Of a stretch of DNA of 61,405 nucleotides, positions 48,817 through 58,338 are shown piece after piece. Source of the DNA: Cyclobacterium salsum (GTDB lineage Bacteria; Bacteroidota; Bacteroidia; Cytophagales; Cyclobacteriaceae); assembly GCF_010119245.1 (NCBI RefSeq), contig NZ_WNKG01000018.1, forward strand, positions 1 to 61,405, read 5' to 3'. The position numbers and the translations under genes were made by a program. The notes under the pieces are model-generated. The model saw nothing but the letters and a program-made list of their open reading frames with translations, was not told the origin of the DNA and searched no databases. Position 1 is the stretch's first letter; each line of letters starts with the position of its first letter.

Positions 48817-49122
48817 ATGAAATTACAAATGCATTCAATTCATTTCGACGCCGATCAGAAGTTGATCAACTTTATCCAGAAAAAGGCTGACAAGCTGGAT
48901 ACCTATTACGATCAGATCATTGACGGAGAAGTTTTTATGAGGCTGGATAAAAATGATAAGAGTGAGAATAAAATCGTGGAAATCAAGCTGAATGTACCCG
49001 GAAAACAACTTTTTGCTAAAAGTCAAAACGATTCCTTCGAAGCTGCTGCCGACGATTCGGTGGAGGCTTTGAGAAGGCAGATTAAGAAATTCAAGGAAAA
49101 GCTGGTAATCGCCAAGCAATAA
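48817..49122 (+). CDS. Ribosome hibernation-promoting factor (HPF/RaiA family)
   Basis: A 101-aa protein from ATG 48817. 'MKLQMHSIHFDADQKLINFI' and 'VEIKLNVPGKQLFAKSQNDS', then 'DDSVEALRRQIKKFKEKL', follow the short HPF/YfiA fold, which binds the 30S decoding centre in stationary phase. It follows the xerC-like gene by 31 bp and ends in a terminator. rpsU-xerC-hpf form a ribosome-linked group. Confidence 0.9.
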   Translation: MKLQMHSIHFDADQKLINFIQKKADKLDTYYDQIIDGEVFMRLDKNDKSENKIVEIKLNVPGKQLFAKSQNDSFEAAADDSVEALRRQIKKFKEKLVIAKQ

Positions 49123-49140
49123 AAAGTGCCTTTCAAGTAA

Positions 49141-49169
49141 AAAAAAGCTGCTCTCGGGCAGCTTTTTTT
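49141..49169. terminator. Bidirectional terminator between hpf and GT39 gene
   Basis: AAAAAAGCTGC (49141-49151) pairs with GCAGCTTTTTTT (49158-49169). A- and T-runs on both sides let it serve the two convergent genes. Confidence 0.85.
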
Positions 49170-49195
49170 CGTTTAAACCGTTCTGTAGGGTTTTT

Positions 49196-50851
49196 TTATG
49201 GAGCTAATCGCTCGACCCAATAATATTTTTTACCCCATTCCTTCTTTGCGGCCTTTGTTTCTCCCCTGAAAATGGCCGTTATCATTTCCTGCCAATATTT
49301 TGGATCCCAATTCAAGCTGGCTAGCTCGCTGGAAAACGCGCCGTTTGGCAGTTCCTTTAGCTGGGGCTCATCACAGATTAGGTACCGGTATTGTTCAGGT
49401 ACTTCCGCCAGATTTTTAAACGTTTTCATCTGATATCCCGTTCCCAGTCCAATTCGGATTTTACTGGCGTAATGTGGATGGCCTAAAAAGGCGATTTGGC
49501 TGTTTTCTGGAACGGATGCGTGCTCCATATGCCTTCGGATCTGAACTCCCTGATGAGGGATCGAAAGGGGATGTGAGAGCAAGGAAAGGTTGAAGAATAC
49601 CAACAAAATAGAGGTACCCAATACCGGTAGCCGGTAAGCAGGAATGGCAAGTTTTAATGCCAGGAAGATACTCAAGCCTAGCCCGACGGCCCATTGAAAA
49701 TAAATGGGCAATGGATTTTCCAGGCCTATTACCGGCAACAGGGCTACCGTCAGCAATAGCCAATTGATTCCCAGAAAGATCCATGCGGCTACTTTCAGGC
49801 TGGCATGTAGCGGATTTCCTTGTTTTTTAAGAAGGATTCCTGCCAATCCAATGGCGGCTACAGGGGTGACCGGTAGCAGGTACCTTTCGTAAAAAGTGGA
49901 TACCAATCCGGTCATGGCGATTATAGATGCCACCCAAACGGCTACAAACCCAAAAAACACCTTGTTTTCATGAAAAACGGAGAGGGTGTTTTTTTTTACT
50001 TTTTTAAGAGCCGGAATGAACCAGGGAACAAACAAAACCAGCATTAAAAGCAGCGCCAGGGAAAAATGCCGGATAATTTGCCAGACCCTGCTACCAACGC
50101 GCATGCCCAGTTGGTCTTCATAAAAAGAGTCCAGGTACACTGGCCCGAATTTAAAATACATGGCCACAAACCAAAACAAGCCAATGACGACACCACTTAG
50201 AAGAGCGGGAGGATACAGCAGTTGCTTCAGGGATAAAGGCTGCCAGGGATTGAATCGCAGGTAGGCGATGGCGATCACTCCCAGTGCAGCAGCGGGAAGG
50301 CCTTTCACTTCAAACGCTAGTCCCAGACTCAGGTAAAATAGCCAGAGGTATTTTTTTGGTGCCTGTTTTCCGTATCGAATCAACCCCCCAATACCGAGGG
50401 CGGCAACAGTCATAAAAAAAACCAATAAGATGTCAGGAATGGAGCGGGTACTGCTAAAAATTACAATAGGATGCGTCGCCACTATCCAGGCAGAAATTTG
50501 AGGCAGACGGCTGCTGTTGCTGATCAGGCTGGCAATCCGGTACACAAGGGGAATCAGGGCTGCACCGGCGATCAAAAACAGCAGTCTGGAAGACAGGGCA
50601 GAAACCCCCAGGGTTTTGAATCCCACTAGCACCGTCCAGTAGGTAAGTATTGGTTTTTTAAAGCGCAAGTCACCATTTCCCAGATAGGTAGTCAGGTAAT
50701 CCCCGTTTTGCATCATTTGAATGGCTGCATCCGTATAATACATTTCGTCGGGATAATGCAAATGAAAATCCAGCGCAAACGGAGCAATTAAAAGCAGAAA
50801 TGCCACCAAAGGTAACTGGTAGCCTTCGTACCATTGTCGGGTTAGTTCCAT
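49196..50851 (-). CDS. GT39-like membrane glycosyltransferase
   Basis: A 551-aa polytopic membrane protein with about 12 helices. The N-terminal 'DFHLHYPDEMYYTDAAIQMMQNG' loop holds the acidic residues of the PMT/ArnT (GT39) family, followed by 'GDLRFKKPILTYWTVLVGFK'. Such enzymes use polyprenyl-phosphate sugars to modify lipids or proteins in the periplasm. The acceptor is unknown. The C-terminal part is a soluble tail. The gene is alone on its strand but close to a GT2 gene that could make the lipid-linked donor. Confidence 0.88.
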   Translation of the reverse strand: MELTRQWYEGYQLPLVAFLLLIAPFALDFHLHYPDEMYYTDAAIQMMQNGDYLTTYLGNGDLRFKKPILTYWTVLVGFKTLGVSALSSRLLFLIAGAALIPLVYRIASLISNSSRLPQISAWIVATHPIVIFSSTRSIPDILLVFFMTVAALGIGGLIRYGKQAPKKYLWLFYLSLGLAFEVKGLPAAALGVIAIAYLRFNPWQPLSLKQLLYPPALLSGVVIGLFWFVAMYFKFGPVYLDSFYEDQLGMRVGSRVWQIIRHFSLALLLMLVLFVPWFIPALKKVKKNTLSVFHENKVFFGFVAVWVASIIAMTGLVSTFYERYLLPVTPVAAIGLAGILLKKQGNPLHASLKVAAWIFLGINWLLLTVALLPVIGLENPLPIYFQWAVGLGLSIFLALKLAIPAYRLPVLGTSILLVFFNLSLLSHPLSIPHQGVQIRRHMEHASVPENSQIAFLGHPHYASKIRIGLGTGYQMKTFKNLAEVPEQYRYLICDEPQLKELPNGAFSSELASLNWDPKYWQEMITAIFRGETKAAKKEWGKKYYWVERLAP

Positions 50852-50929
50852 ATGATCAAAAAGAAAGTACGAAAGTAGAAAAAATTACCGCTTTTGGGAA
50901 GGCATTTCTTCCCAAAAGCAGGCTTTCAA

Positions 50930-52024
50930 TTAAATCGTTACCCTTCTTCCACTTTTGGCGGATTTCAAAATAGCTTCCACTATTTTAATATCCCTCAATC
51001 CCTCTTCTCCGGGAACCAGGGGGGCTTTATCTTCCAAGATGGCCAGGGCATCGTCATCCATCTGATTCGCTTGTTGCCAGGGAACCTGGTAGGGATGGTT
51101 GATTTCTCCAAGTGGGCTTTTGCCCTTCACACCTGCATAAGCCGAATAGGGTTGCATTTCGATGTCTCCCTCTGCACAGTCAATGGTTAGGAAGTTGATG
51201 TTTTCCGCAAAACTGGTCTTGATGTCCGCATGCACGCCTCCGGGGAACTCCAATTTGGCTTCCACCACATCTGCCAGTCCGTCCTGGTATATTTCCGGAC
51301 GCGTGGAGATGGCCTTAGCTGAAACGACCGCTATGGGCTCCATATTGGTACCCATGCGGGCACCCTGTATGGAATAGACACCCATATCGTAGATGACCCC
51401 TCCGCCCATTTCTTTCTTTTGCTTCCAGTGGTCGGTTCTGTTTTCCCGGTAACCGGCAGCGCATTCCACATAGTTGACCTTCCCGAGTTTATTTTGCCGA
51501 ACGATGGAGCGGTATTCCTGGGTATTGGGCTCATGTTGCAGCCGGTAGCCAATGGTTAGTTGTACCTTGTTTTTCTCACAGGCATCGATCATATCCTGAC
51601 ATTCTTTGCTGGTCACCGCCATGGGTTTTTCACACCAGACATGTTTTCCGGCATTTGCAGCCCGTATGGTGTACTCCGCATGCATGGAAGGAGGGAGCAC
51701 CACGTACACCACGTCGATATCCGGGTTGTCCGCAATACTGTCAAAGTTCTCGTAGTTGTAAATATTCTTCTCCGGCAGCTGGTACTTTTCCTTCCAGGCT
51801 ACCGCCTTAGACGGCGTGCCGGTTACAATCCCTGCCAGGTAGCAGTGCTCGGTTTGTTGCAGCGCAGGAGCCAACAGGTCGGTGCTGTAATAGCCCAGCC
51901 CCACCAAAGCCACTCCGATTTTTTCTTTTTTGGAACGGGCCAAAAGTTGTAGGGGGCTGACCAGGGCAAGGCTGCTGCCCAGCGCCATGGTTTTGAGGGC
52001 ATTTCTTCTGGAATGCGTGTTCAT
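50930..52024 (-). CDS. Gfo/Idh/MocA-family oxidoreductase, Tat-exported
   Basis: A 364-aa protein. The N-terminus 'SRRNALKTMALGSSLALVS' has the twin arginine signal. The Rossmann part reads 'IGVALVGLGYYSTDLLAPALQ', and 'WCEKPMAVTSKECQDMIDAC' is the usual EKP motif. These enzymes act on sugars or sugar-like compounds with tightly bound NAD(P). The substrate cannot be guessed. The Tat signal implies a folded, cofactor-loaded protein in the periplasm. Confidence 0.92.
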   Translation of the reverse strand: MNTHSRRNALKTMALGSSLALVSPLQLLARSKKEKIGVALVGLGYYSTDLLAPALQQTEHCYLAGIVTGTPSKAVAWKEKYQLPEKNIYNYENFDSIADNPDIDVVYVVLPPSMHAEYTIRAANAGKHVWCEKPMAVTSKECQDMIDACEKNKVQLTIGYRLQHEPNTQEYRSIVRQNKLGKVNYVECAAGYRENRTDHWKQKKEMGGGVIYDMGVYSIQGARMGTNMEPIAVVSAKAISTRPEIYQDGLADVVEAKLEFPGGVHADIKTSFAENINFLTIDCAEGDIEMQPYSAYAGVKGKSPLGEINHPYQVPWQQANQMDDDALAILEDKAPLVPGEEGLRDIKIVEAILKSAKSGRRVTI

Positions 52025-52208
52025 TGGGTTTACTAGTTTGGTTTGATAATTTCCAGGAATTCCTGGCTTTTCATCATCAATATAGGAATTTTAAATCGGT
52101 GGGCCAATAGACACGAATGAGTTCAAATGGAGATTTAGTCAGGAATGTTTTTAGGACTTCTTTTGTCCCCGTTTTCAAAAAAACGTAATTTTGGTAAAAT
52201 TTTGTCCT

Positions 52209-53162
52209 ATGGCCCACCCAGAGATCTCTGTAGTCGTCACCATTTTTAACGAAGAAGGCAATATTCCTCCCTTATTGGAGGCGATTTATGCCGCCCTCTC
52301 CTCCCTTAGCTACGAACTGATTCTGGTGGACGATGGCTCCACCGACCGATCCTTGGAAAAGATGAAAGCCCTGGCCAATGAGCGGACAAAAATTTTGGTA
52401 TTCAATAAAAATTACGGCCAAACTACCGCTCTTGCAGCCGGGATAGACCATTCCAACGGCCAGTATATTGTGACCATGGACGGTGATCTTCAAAACGACC
52501 CCAGCGATATTCCGATGATGCTGGAAATGGCTAAAAAGGAAGATTGGGACGTGGTGGCCGGGAGAAGAGCTAACCGGCAGGATGGTTTTGTGCTCCGAAA
52601 ACTGCCTAGTAAAATGGCCAATTGGCTTATCCGTACCACTACTAAAGTGTACCTTTCCGATTATGGCTGCAGTTTGCGGATCTACAAGGCTCAAATTGCC
52701 CAGAACATGGGCTTGTACGGAGAGCTGCACCGCTTCATCCCCGTCCTTGCCCGGCAGGAAGGAGCCCGAATGACCGAAGTGGATGTCAAACACCATCCAC
52801 GCATTCACGGCACTTCCAAATATGGGCTAAGCCGCACTTTTAAAGTGATCGCTGACCTCATTCTGATGCTCTTCTTTCAGAAGTATTTTCAGCGCCCCAT
52901 CCATATTTTTGGTACCCTGGGATTACTGTCCCTGGCCTTGGGTGTTTTGGTGAACTTTTACTTATTAGTGGTAAAATTAATGGGAGAAGACATCTGGGGC
53001 AGACCCATATTATTGGTAGGCTCCATTTTGGTGCTGGGAGGTATACAGTTGATCACTACCGGCATCGTGGCCGAAATTATCGTCCGTACCTATTTTGAGT
53101 CACAAAATAAAAAAACCTATACCGTGAAAGCAACCCATCAAGGTGGTCAGGAAGCGAGTTAA
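52209..53162 (+). CDS. GT2 glycosyltransferase (DPM1/GtrB type)
   Basis: A 317-aa enzyme from ATG 52209 (MAHPEISVVVTIFNEEGNIP); the TTG at 52191 is unneeded. 'LVDDGSTDRS' and 'TMDGDLQNDP' are the nucleotide-sugar and DxD sites, and 'GRRANRQDGF' matches polyprenyl-phosphate transferases. Two transmembrane helices at about 225-300 anchor it. It moves a sugar onto undecaprenyl phosphate. The next gene overlaps its end by 20 nt. Confidence 0.92.
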   Translation: MAHPEISVVVTIFNEEGNIPPLLEAIYAALSSLSYELILVDDGSTDRSLEKMKALANERTKILVFNKNYGQTTALAAGIDHSNGQYIVTMDGDLQNDPSDIPMMLEMAKKEDWDVVAGRRANRQDGFVLRKLPSKMANWLIRTTTKVYLSDYGCSLRIYKAQIAQNMGLYGELHRFIPVLARQEGARMTEVDVKHHPRIHGTSKYGLSRTFKVIADLILMLFFQKYFQRPIHIFGTLGLLSLALGVLVNFYLLVVKLMGEDIWGRPILLVGSILVLGGIQLITTGIVAEIIVRTYFESQNKKTYTVKATHQGGQEAS

Positions 53163-53991
53163 ACTTTTACTAAAAATACTCCTAACCGGAGCAGCGCTGT
53201 ATTTGGTTTTTAACAAAATCGATACCAAGACCACCTGGCGAGTCATTCAGTCAGCACATATTGGCTGGTTGGCATTGGCCTGGATATTTTTTGTCGTCTC
53301 TAAAGTATTTAGTGCCTTTCGGTTAAACCGGTATTTTCAGGATATTGGCCTGAACCTACCCCAAATCGAAAATTTGAAATTATATGCCATCGGCATGTTT
53401 TACAACCTTTTCCTGCCGGGAGGCATTGGGGGGGACGGGTATAAGGTCTATCTGTTGAACAAAATCCATAAGGCGCCCGTGAAAAAGTTAATTCATTGCG
53501 TGTTGCTGGACCGGGGGAACGGGCTTGCCGTACTCCTGTGGCTGATGTTTGGGTTGATGCTATTTCTGGACCTGCCATGGGAATACCCCATTTCCTTATT
53601 TTGGTTGGGCCTGCTGGCCATGTTAGCCCTTCCTTTTGGTTTTTACCTGGTGATGTATCTTTTTTTTAGACCCTTTATGTCCTCCATTCCGGCAAGTACA
53701 GGGTACTCCTTTTTAAACCAGGTCTTGCAGCTCTTCAGTGCCTACTTTATCCTGACCGCCCTGGAGGTGGAACAACAATTCGTAACCTACCTGTTTGTCT
53801 TCCTGGTATCCAGCACGGTATCGGTTTTGCCCCTGACCATCGGTGGGGTAGGGGCCAGGGAACTGGTATTCGTGTATGCCCACGATCTGGTGGGTATCGA
53901 TCGGAACGTGGCGGTTGCCTTTAGCCTGCTGTTTTTTCTGATCACCGTGTTGACCTCTCTAAGTGGGATTTTTTTTAAGTACCGGAAATAA
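53143..53991 (+). CDS. UPF0104/LPG-synthase-TM membrane protein
   Basis: A 282-aa integral membrane protein of the lysylphosphatidylglycerol synthase-TM (UPF0104) family with about seven helices. 'FYNLFLPGGIGGDGYKVYLL' and 'LLDRGNGLAVLLW' are family motifs, and 'LPLTIGGVGARELVFVY' appears near the end. Members without a catalytic domain are thought to move lipid-linked molecules. GTG at 53143 gives the overlap with the GT2 gene; this pairing suggests a role in making or flipping a lipid-linked sugar. Confidence 0.9.
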   Translation: MVRKRVKLLLKILLTGAALYLVFNKIDTKTTWRVIQSAHIGWLALAWIFFVVSKVFSAFRLNRYFQDIGLNLPQIENLKLYAIGMFYNLFLPGGIGGDGYKVYLLNKIHKAPVKKLIHCVLLDRGNGLAVLLWLMFGLMLFLDLPWEYPISLFWLGLLAMLALPFGFYLVMYLFFRPFMSSIPASTGYSFLNQVLQLFSAYFILTALEVEQQFVTYLFVFLVSSTVSVLPLTIGGVGARELVFVYAHDLVGIDRNVAVAFSLLFFLITVLTSLSGIFFKYRK

Positions 53992-54092
53992 AAAAAGTTT
54001 TTTAGGGTACTGCTGTAGCACTTTGCATGCTCACCTCGTATGGGAAACAATGAGCGCTCAATTGTTTTTAGTTAACCAAAAAAAATCAAAAA

Positions 54093-54593
54093 ATGACGAC
54101 TATTCTTAGAAAAATGACGCTTTTATTAAGCTCCGGCTTGCTTATTATAAATTTAATGAGCTGCAATGAAGAGGAGGAACCCTGCACGGATCAAACACTG
54201 ACACCCTTGCAATTGATGGTTACCGATCTGGAAGATAATAACTTGCTGGACGAAGGTTCGGATTACGAACTAGCCGATTTCAAGCTTTACTATCAGGACG
54301 GCACAGATATGACTGAACTTACGCTGGAGGCAGACGAGACTTCTGATGAGCAGCCTTTTATTAAGTCCCTGGAGGCGGCAGAAGAGAGCCTGGATGGCCA
54401 AACGGAATTTCAATTGGTATTGGCTGATGATCATTCGGTAACTTTTGACTTCATAGTTACCCTTTCTGACGCCAGCGGTTGTGACGTGTATACCTACGAA
54501 GCAACGGATTCCGATGGCGAAGATCTTGAACAGGTTTCGGAAGGAGATCCAAAACCGTACATTATTCAGATTGACCTTGATACAGAACAATAG
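54093..54593 (+). CDS. Acidic hypothetical lipoprotein
   Basis: A 166-aa protein with a lipobox (LLIINLMSC) after a basic start. The mature part is very acidic (Glu/Asp runs), beta-rich, and ends 'PYIIQIDLDTEQ'. I recognise no family. The first mature residues 'NEEEEPCTDQ' are a typical flexible acidic linker. A terminator follows 11 nt after the stop. Alone in its unit. Confidence 0.75.
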   Translation: MTTILRKMTLLLSSGLLIINLMSCNEEEEPCTDQTLTPLQLMVTDLEDNNLLDEGSDYELADFKLYYQDGTDMTELTLEADETSDEQPFIKSLEAAEESLDGQTEFQLVLADDHSVTFDFIVTLSDASGCDVYTYEATDSDGEDLEQVSEGDPKPYIIQIDLDTEQ

Positions 54594-54603
54594 ATTGTGA
54601 ATG

Positions 54604-54640
54604 AACTACCTTTCTCAATTTGGGAAAGGTAGTTTTTTTT
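54604..54640 (+). terminator. Terminator after the lipoprotein gene
   Basis: AACTACCTTT (54604-54613) pairs with AAAGGTAGTT (54625-54634), extended by CTC/GGG, then a run of eight T. Confidence 0.88.
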
Positions 54641-54743
54641 GTTTTGGTTGCAGAGGTAGCGGGAAACCTTTTTTTATACTTCCCCATGAGTAAAGGTTGC
54701 ACAATTTTTGAAATAAAAGTTCCCCATACAAACGTTTCTGCAT

Positions 54744-55157
54744 ATGTATCGTTATGACTATCCACGACCTGCGCTGACCACCGATGCGGTGGTATACGAT
54801 CGGTCAGAAAACCGAATCTTGTTGATTAAGCGGAAAAACCCACCCTTTGAAGGAAAATGGGCCTTGCCCGGGGGATTTGTCGAGAAGTATGAATTACCCG
54901 AACAGGCCTGCAAAAGGGAGCTGAAAGAGGAAACAGACCTGGAATTGCCGGAAGGTAAAATGCTGGGCGTTTTTGCAGAAAAGGGCAGGGATCCCAGAGG
55001 CTGGATGGTAAGTGTGGCTTTCTTGTTCCTCATCGAACATACCCTGGCCGCCCGGGCAGGGTCAGATAGCAGCGAGGCAGCATGGTTTTCGCTCTCCGAG
55101 CTTCCGGAACTTGCCTTTGACCATGGCAAAATACTTCAGGAGGCGGGGTTGATTTAA
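54744..55157 (+). CDS. NUDIX hydrolase
   Basis: A 137-aa protein with a complete Nudix box: G-x5-E-x7-REL-x-EE (GGFVEKYELPEQACKRELKE, then ET). The catalytic 'RELKEET' is intact. 'TTDAVVYDRSENRILLI' is the usual start. These enzymes cut nucleoside diphosphates linked to another group; the substrate is unknown, with ADP-ribose-type compounds a common choice. It is a stand-alone gene. Confidence 0.93.
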   Translation: MYRYDYPRPALTTDAVVYDRSENRILLIKRKNPPFEGKWALPGGFVEKYELPEQACKRELKEETDLELPEGKMLGVFAEKGRDPRGWMVSVAFLFLIEHTLAARAGSDSSEAAWFSLSELPELAFDHGKILQEAGLI

Positions 55158-55194
55158 ATCGTATGTTGTAAACTTTTTTCAGGACGAGTCAATT

Positions 55195-56010
55195 TTCGTC
55201 CCAAAATCCCCCAGCCCCCTTTGAGAAAGGGGGAATTGCTGAAAATGGGATTTTTTGCTAAAATTAGAAAATGTAATCGGGCTGAAGGACCGTTAGGGTT
55301 TTGAATTCCGTAAAGCCAAACGGCTACCATTCCCCCTTATCAAGGGGGCAAGGGGGATTTTTTTGTATTTTGACCAGTTTCAGGCCGGCTCACGCACCAT
55401 TATCCTATATTAGGTTTACTCTTTTTTCCATTTACCGCATTTTTTGCGTAAGCCTATTTCAGGACGGGGCTATTTTCGTCTTTAAATCCCCCAGCCCCCT
55501 TTGAAAGGGGGATTTGCTGAAATTGAGATTTTTTGCTAAAATTGGGTAATGCAATCGGGCTAATAAACGCCAAGGTTACTAAATTCCGTAAACCCGAATG
55601 CATATAGAATCCCTCCGCGGCGGAGGAAAAGGGGGATTTGGATTCGTGCGGTTTACCGGGAACGGTATTAATGAGTAGCTTTTTCAGCCCGTTTCAATGA
55701 TACTTATTCAGCTTTAATTGGGTAAACGTCCATTCGATTCACATGCAATAGTGGACTGCCAGCGCTTTCTGGTACTGTAACTAAATCCCCCTTTTAAGGG
55801 GGCAAGGGGGATATGCACATTTTAATTCACAAAAAAATTTTATTTTTTTAAATTTAAATAATAAAATCCACTCATTGTTTAAGGGCAAAATTGTTTAATC
55901 GAAGCGGTCAAGTACCTTTCTGATTTTTCACATTTGATTGATTGGCTAGTTGAGAACGAAAAAAATCCCCCAGCCCTCTTTGAAAGGGGGATTTGCTTTA
56001 ATTGAGATAT
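55195..56010. repeat. Cluster of MITE-like repeats
   Basis: About 1 kb without genes (55158-56195) holds at least two full and two partial copies of one element. Outer ends are AAATCCCCCAGCCCCCTTTGA on the left and AAGGGGGCAAGGGGGATTT-like on the right, i.e. near-inverted. The middle 'ATTTTTTGCTAAAATT' and 'AATCGGGCT' recur at about 55250 and 55530. Copies run about 55195-55362 and 55485-55640; partial ends sit at about 55780-55812 and 55962-55995. No frame is credible. 56010-56130 has nothing else. Confidence 0.75.
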
Positions 56011-56135
56011 CAGGCTGATCAGGTATTGGTTAATCGGGCCAACCTAACCTAGGAGGCAGGGATAATACCCGGCAAAGCTGAAATGGATGGAATCCCGGTG
56101 CAGCGGAAGAATTCGATTGGGATTTTACCCGAAAA

Positions 56136-56167
56136 CAAAAAAACCTGACCACAAAGGGCCAGGTTTT
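56136..56167 (-). terminator. Terminator of the tsf operon
   Basis: On the minus strand AAACCTG pairs with CAGGTTT (56160-56166 and 56141-56147 respectively on the plus numbering) and is followed by a T-run, about 30 nt after the tsf stop. Confidence 0.85.
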
Positions 56168-56195
56168 TGATTTGATAATGCTTTGTTAAAAGCGA

Positions 56196-57023
56196 TTAGC
56201 CAATGGAAATACGCTTGAAGTCCACTACCGTCAGGCCTTTATTGACACTTTCCAGGTACTGGGCGATGGTCTTTCCGGGATCCTTTACAAAAGTCTGGCT
56301 AAGCAGGGTGTTCTCCTTGTAAAACTTATTCAATTTTCCCAGGGCAATTTTTTCCAGCATGGCTTCAGGTTTTCCCTCTTGCCTTGCCTGGTCTTTACCG
56401 ACCTCAATTTCTCTTTCTACTACAGTGGAATCTACGCCGTCTTTGTCGATGGCGACGGGGTTCATGGCAGCAATCTGCATGGCCACGTCCTTTCCAGCCT
56501 CCGTTACCACATCTCCGGACTGGTTGAGTGCTACGAGTACACCCAATTTGCCATTGGAATGGATGTAAGGTTCTACCGCTTCACCGGAAACTTTCTCCAG
56601 ATGAGAAACTTCGATTTTTTCACCGATTTTACCAGTCATTTCAGTGATTTTTTCGCCGACGGTGCTTCCGTCAAACGGCAAAGCCATTACCGCATCAATA
56701 GAATCCGCATTTCCTTTTACGGTGGCTTCCAATATGGAATTGGCAAAGCTGACGAATTCGTCGTTTTTGGCAACAAAGTCGGTTTCACAGGTAAGGGAGA
56801 TAAGAGTACCGGTTTTGCCATCTGCACTGACATGTGTGGCGACCACTCCTTCTTTGGTTTCCCTGTCTGCTCTGGAAGCGGAAACCTTCTGTCCTTTTTT
56901 TCTCAGGATGTCAATAGCTTTTTCAAAATCTCCTTCTGCTTCGGTAAGGGCTTTTTTACAGTCCATCATACCGGCGCCGGTCTTTTGTCTCAATTTGTTT
57001 ACCTCTTGTGCAGTAATAGCCAT
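56196..57023 (-). CDS. tsf: Elongation factor Ts
   Basis: A 275-aa protein from ATG 57023. 'LRQKTGAGMMDCKKALTEAE' is the classic EF-Ts start, then 'AIDILRKKGQKVSASRADR', 'VSLTCETDFVAKNDEF'-like core ('LISLTCETDFVAKND') and 'AAMNPVAIDK'. It exchanges GDP for GTP on EF-Tu. The frame to 57074 adds 17 residues of non-family sequence. Last gene of rplM-rpsI-rpsB-tsf; rpsB ends 107 bp upstream. Confidence 0.96.
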   Translation of the reverse strand: MAITAQEVNKLRQKTGAGMMDCKKALTEAEGDFEKAIDILRKKGQKVSASRADRETKEGVVATHVSADGKTGTLISLTCETDFVAKNDEFVSFANSILEATVKGNADSIDAVMALPFDGSTVGEKITEMTGKIGEKIEVSHLEKVSGEAVEPYIHSNGKLGVLVALNQSGDVVTEAGKDVAMQIAAMNPVAIDKDGVDSTVVEREIEVGKDQARQEGKPEAMLEKIALGKLNKFYKENTLLSQTFVKDPGKTIAQYLESVNKGLTVVDFKRISIG

Positions 57024-57130
57024 TGGTCTATGTATTTTTTTTTGATTGAAAATTAGGTGCTGACAGTAAAACAAAAATTGAACACGAGGCCATTGCCCGT
57101 GTCCAATTTTATATAAAATGTCAAAGTGGA

Positions 57131-57892
57131 TTATTCGTTGGTTTCAGCGTCGGCTGCTTTTTTTGCTTCTTCCTCTTCGGAAAGTTTGGCTTCGTCTTTA
57201 TCTTTCTTTCGTTCAGACAAACCCTCTTCAATGGCTGCACCGAAGGCTTTCACCAGGAGTGAAATGGATTTAAATGCATCGTCATTGGCAGGAATAGGAA
57301 AGTCCACCAGGTTTGGGTTTGAATTGGTATCCACCAATGCAAACACCGGAATGCCCAGCTTTTTGGCTTCCGAAAGGGCAATGTGTTCCCTTTTGATATC
57401 TACGATAAACAGGGCCGCGGGAAGACGGGTAAGGTCGGCGATGCCACCCAGTACGTTTTCCAGTTTTTCCCGTTGACGGCTGATCATCAACCGCTCTTTT
57501 TTCGCCAGGTTGCTGTAAGCATCGTCCTTGGACATCTTGTCGATGGTGGACATTTTCTTCAAGGATTTACGGATGGTGGCGAAGTTGGTCATCATGCCTC
57601 CCAGCCACCTTTCTGTAACGAATGGCATTTTGAGCCTTTTGGCTTCTTCCGTTACCAGGTCCTTGGCTTGTTTTTTCGTTGCTACAAACATGACTTTTTT
57701 GCCTGAGCGAACGATCTGCTTGATTGCGTTGGATGCTTCTTCAAGGCAAACGAGCGTTTTGTTTAGATCAATAATATGGATCCCATTCTTCTCCATGAAG
57801 ATGTAGGGTGCCATTTTAGGATCCCACTTTCTTGTTAAGTGTCCGAAGTGAACACCAGCATCCAGTAAGTCTTTATATTCTATATTGGCCAT
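57131..57892 (-). CDS. rpsB: 30S ribosomal protein uS2
   Basis: A 253-aa protein. '[20 protein letters not shown]' and '[20 protein letters not shown]' are diagnostic, with '[20 protein letters not shown]' and '[20 protein letters not shown]'. It binds the back of the small subunit. A long acidic/lysine tail (from about 225) extends beyond the usual end. It lies between rpsI and tsf. Confidence 0.97.
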   Translation of the reverse strand: MANIEYKDLLDAGVHFGHLTRKWDPKMAPYIFMEKNGIHIIDLNKTLVCLEEASNAIKQIVRSGKKVMFVATKKQAKDLVTEEAKRLKMPFVTERWLGGMMTNFATIRKSLKKMSTIDKMSKDDAYSNLAKKERLMISRQREKLENVLGGIADLTRLPAALFIVDIKREHIALSEAKKLGIPVFALVDTNSNPNLVDFPIPANDDAFKSISLLVKAFGAAIEEGLSERKKDKDEAKLSEEEEAKKAADAETNE

Positions 57893-57939
57893 TTAATAAA
57901 ATTGTTGTTTTTATAGTTTGTGGAAAAGATTATCCGCAA

Positions 57940-58326
57940 TTATCGTTTAGAGAACTGGAATCTTCTTCTTGCTTTTCTTCGTCCAGCTTTCTTACGTTCC
58001 ACCATTCGGGAATCACGGGTAAGAAATCCTTCTTTTTTCAACGGTCCGCGATGCTCCTCATTGATTTCGCACAATGCCCGGGAGATAGCCATACGGATGG
58101 CTTCGGCCTGTCCACTGATTCCTCCTCCGTCTACATTGATATTGATGTCGAAGGCTCCGTCTTCGTTGACCAATACCAAGGGTTGCTTTACCACAATTTG
58201 GTGCAACTCAAAGGGGAAATACTTGTCCAGCGCCCGTTTGTTTACGGTGATGTTGCCGTTTCCGGCCTTCATGTAAATTCTGGCTACGGATTCTTTTCTT
58301 CTTCCGATTTTGTTAATTACTTCCAT
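57940..58326 (-). CDS. rpsI: 30S ribosomal protein uS9
   Basis: A 128-aa protein. '[20 protein letters not shown]' at the start, '[20 protein letters not shown]' in the middle and the C-terminal '[25 protein letters not shown]', whose last Arg-rich part ends in the conserved KR reaching the P-site tRNA (quoted partly for placement). It starts 12 bp after rplM ends, so the two are co-translated. Confidence 0.97.
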   Translation of the reverse strand: MEVINKIGRRKESVARIYMKAGNGNITVNKRALDKYFPFELHQIVVKQPLVLVNEDGAFDININVDGGGISGQAEAIRMAISRALCEINEEHRGPLKKEGFLTRDSRMVERKKAGRRKARRRFQFSKR

Positions 58327-58338
58327 TGATGGCTGGCA

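Noticed and set aside
56379-57056. 225-residue plus-strand frame opposite tsf
   Set aside because: Antisense shadow of tsf with no protein-like domain.
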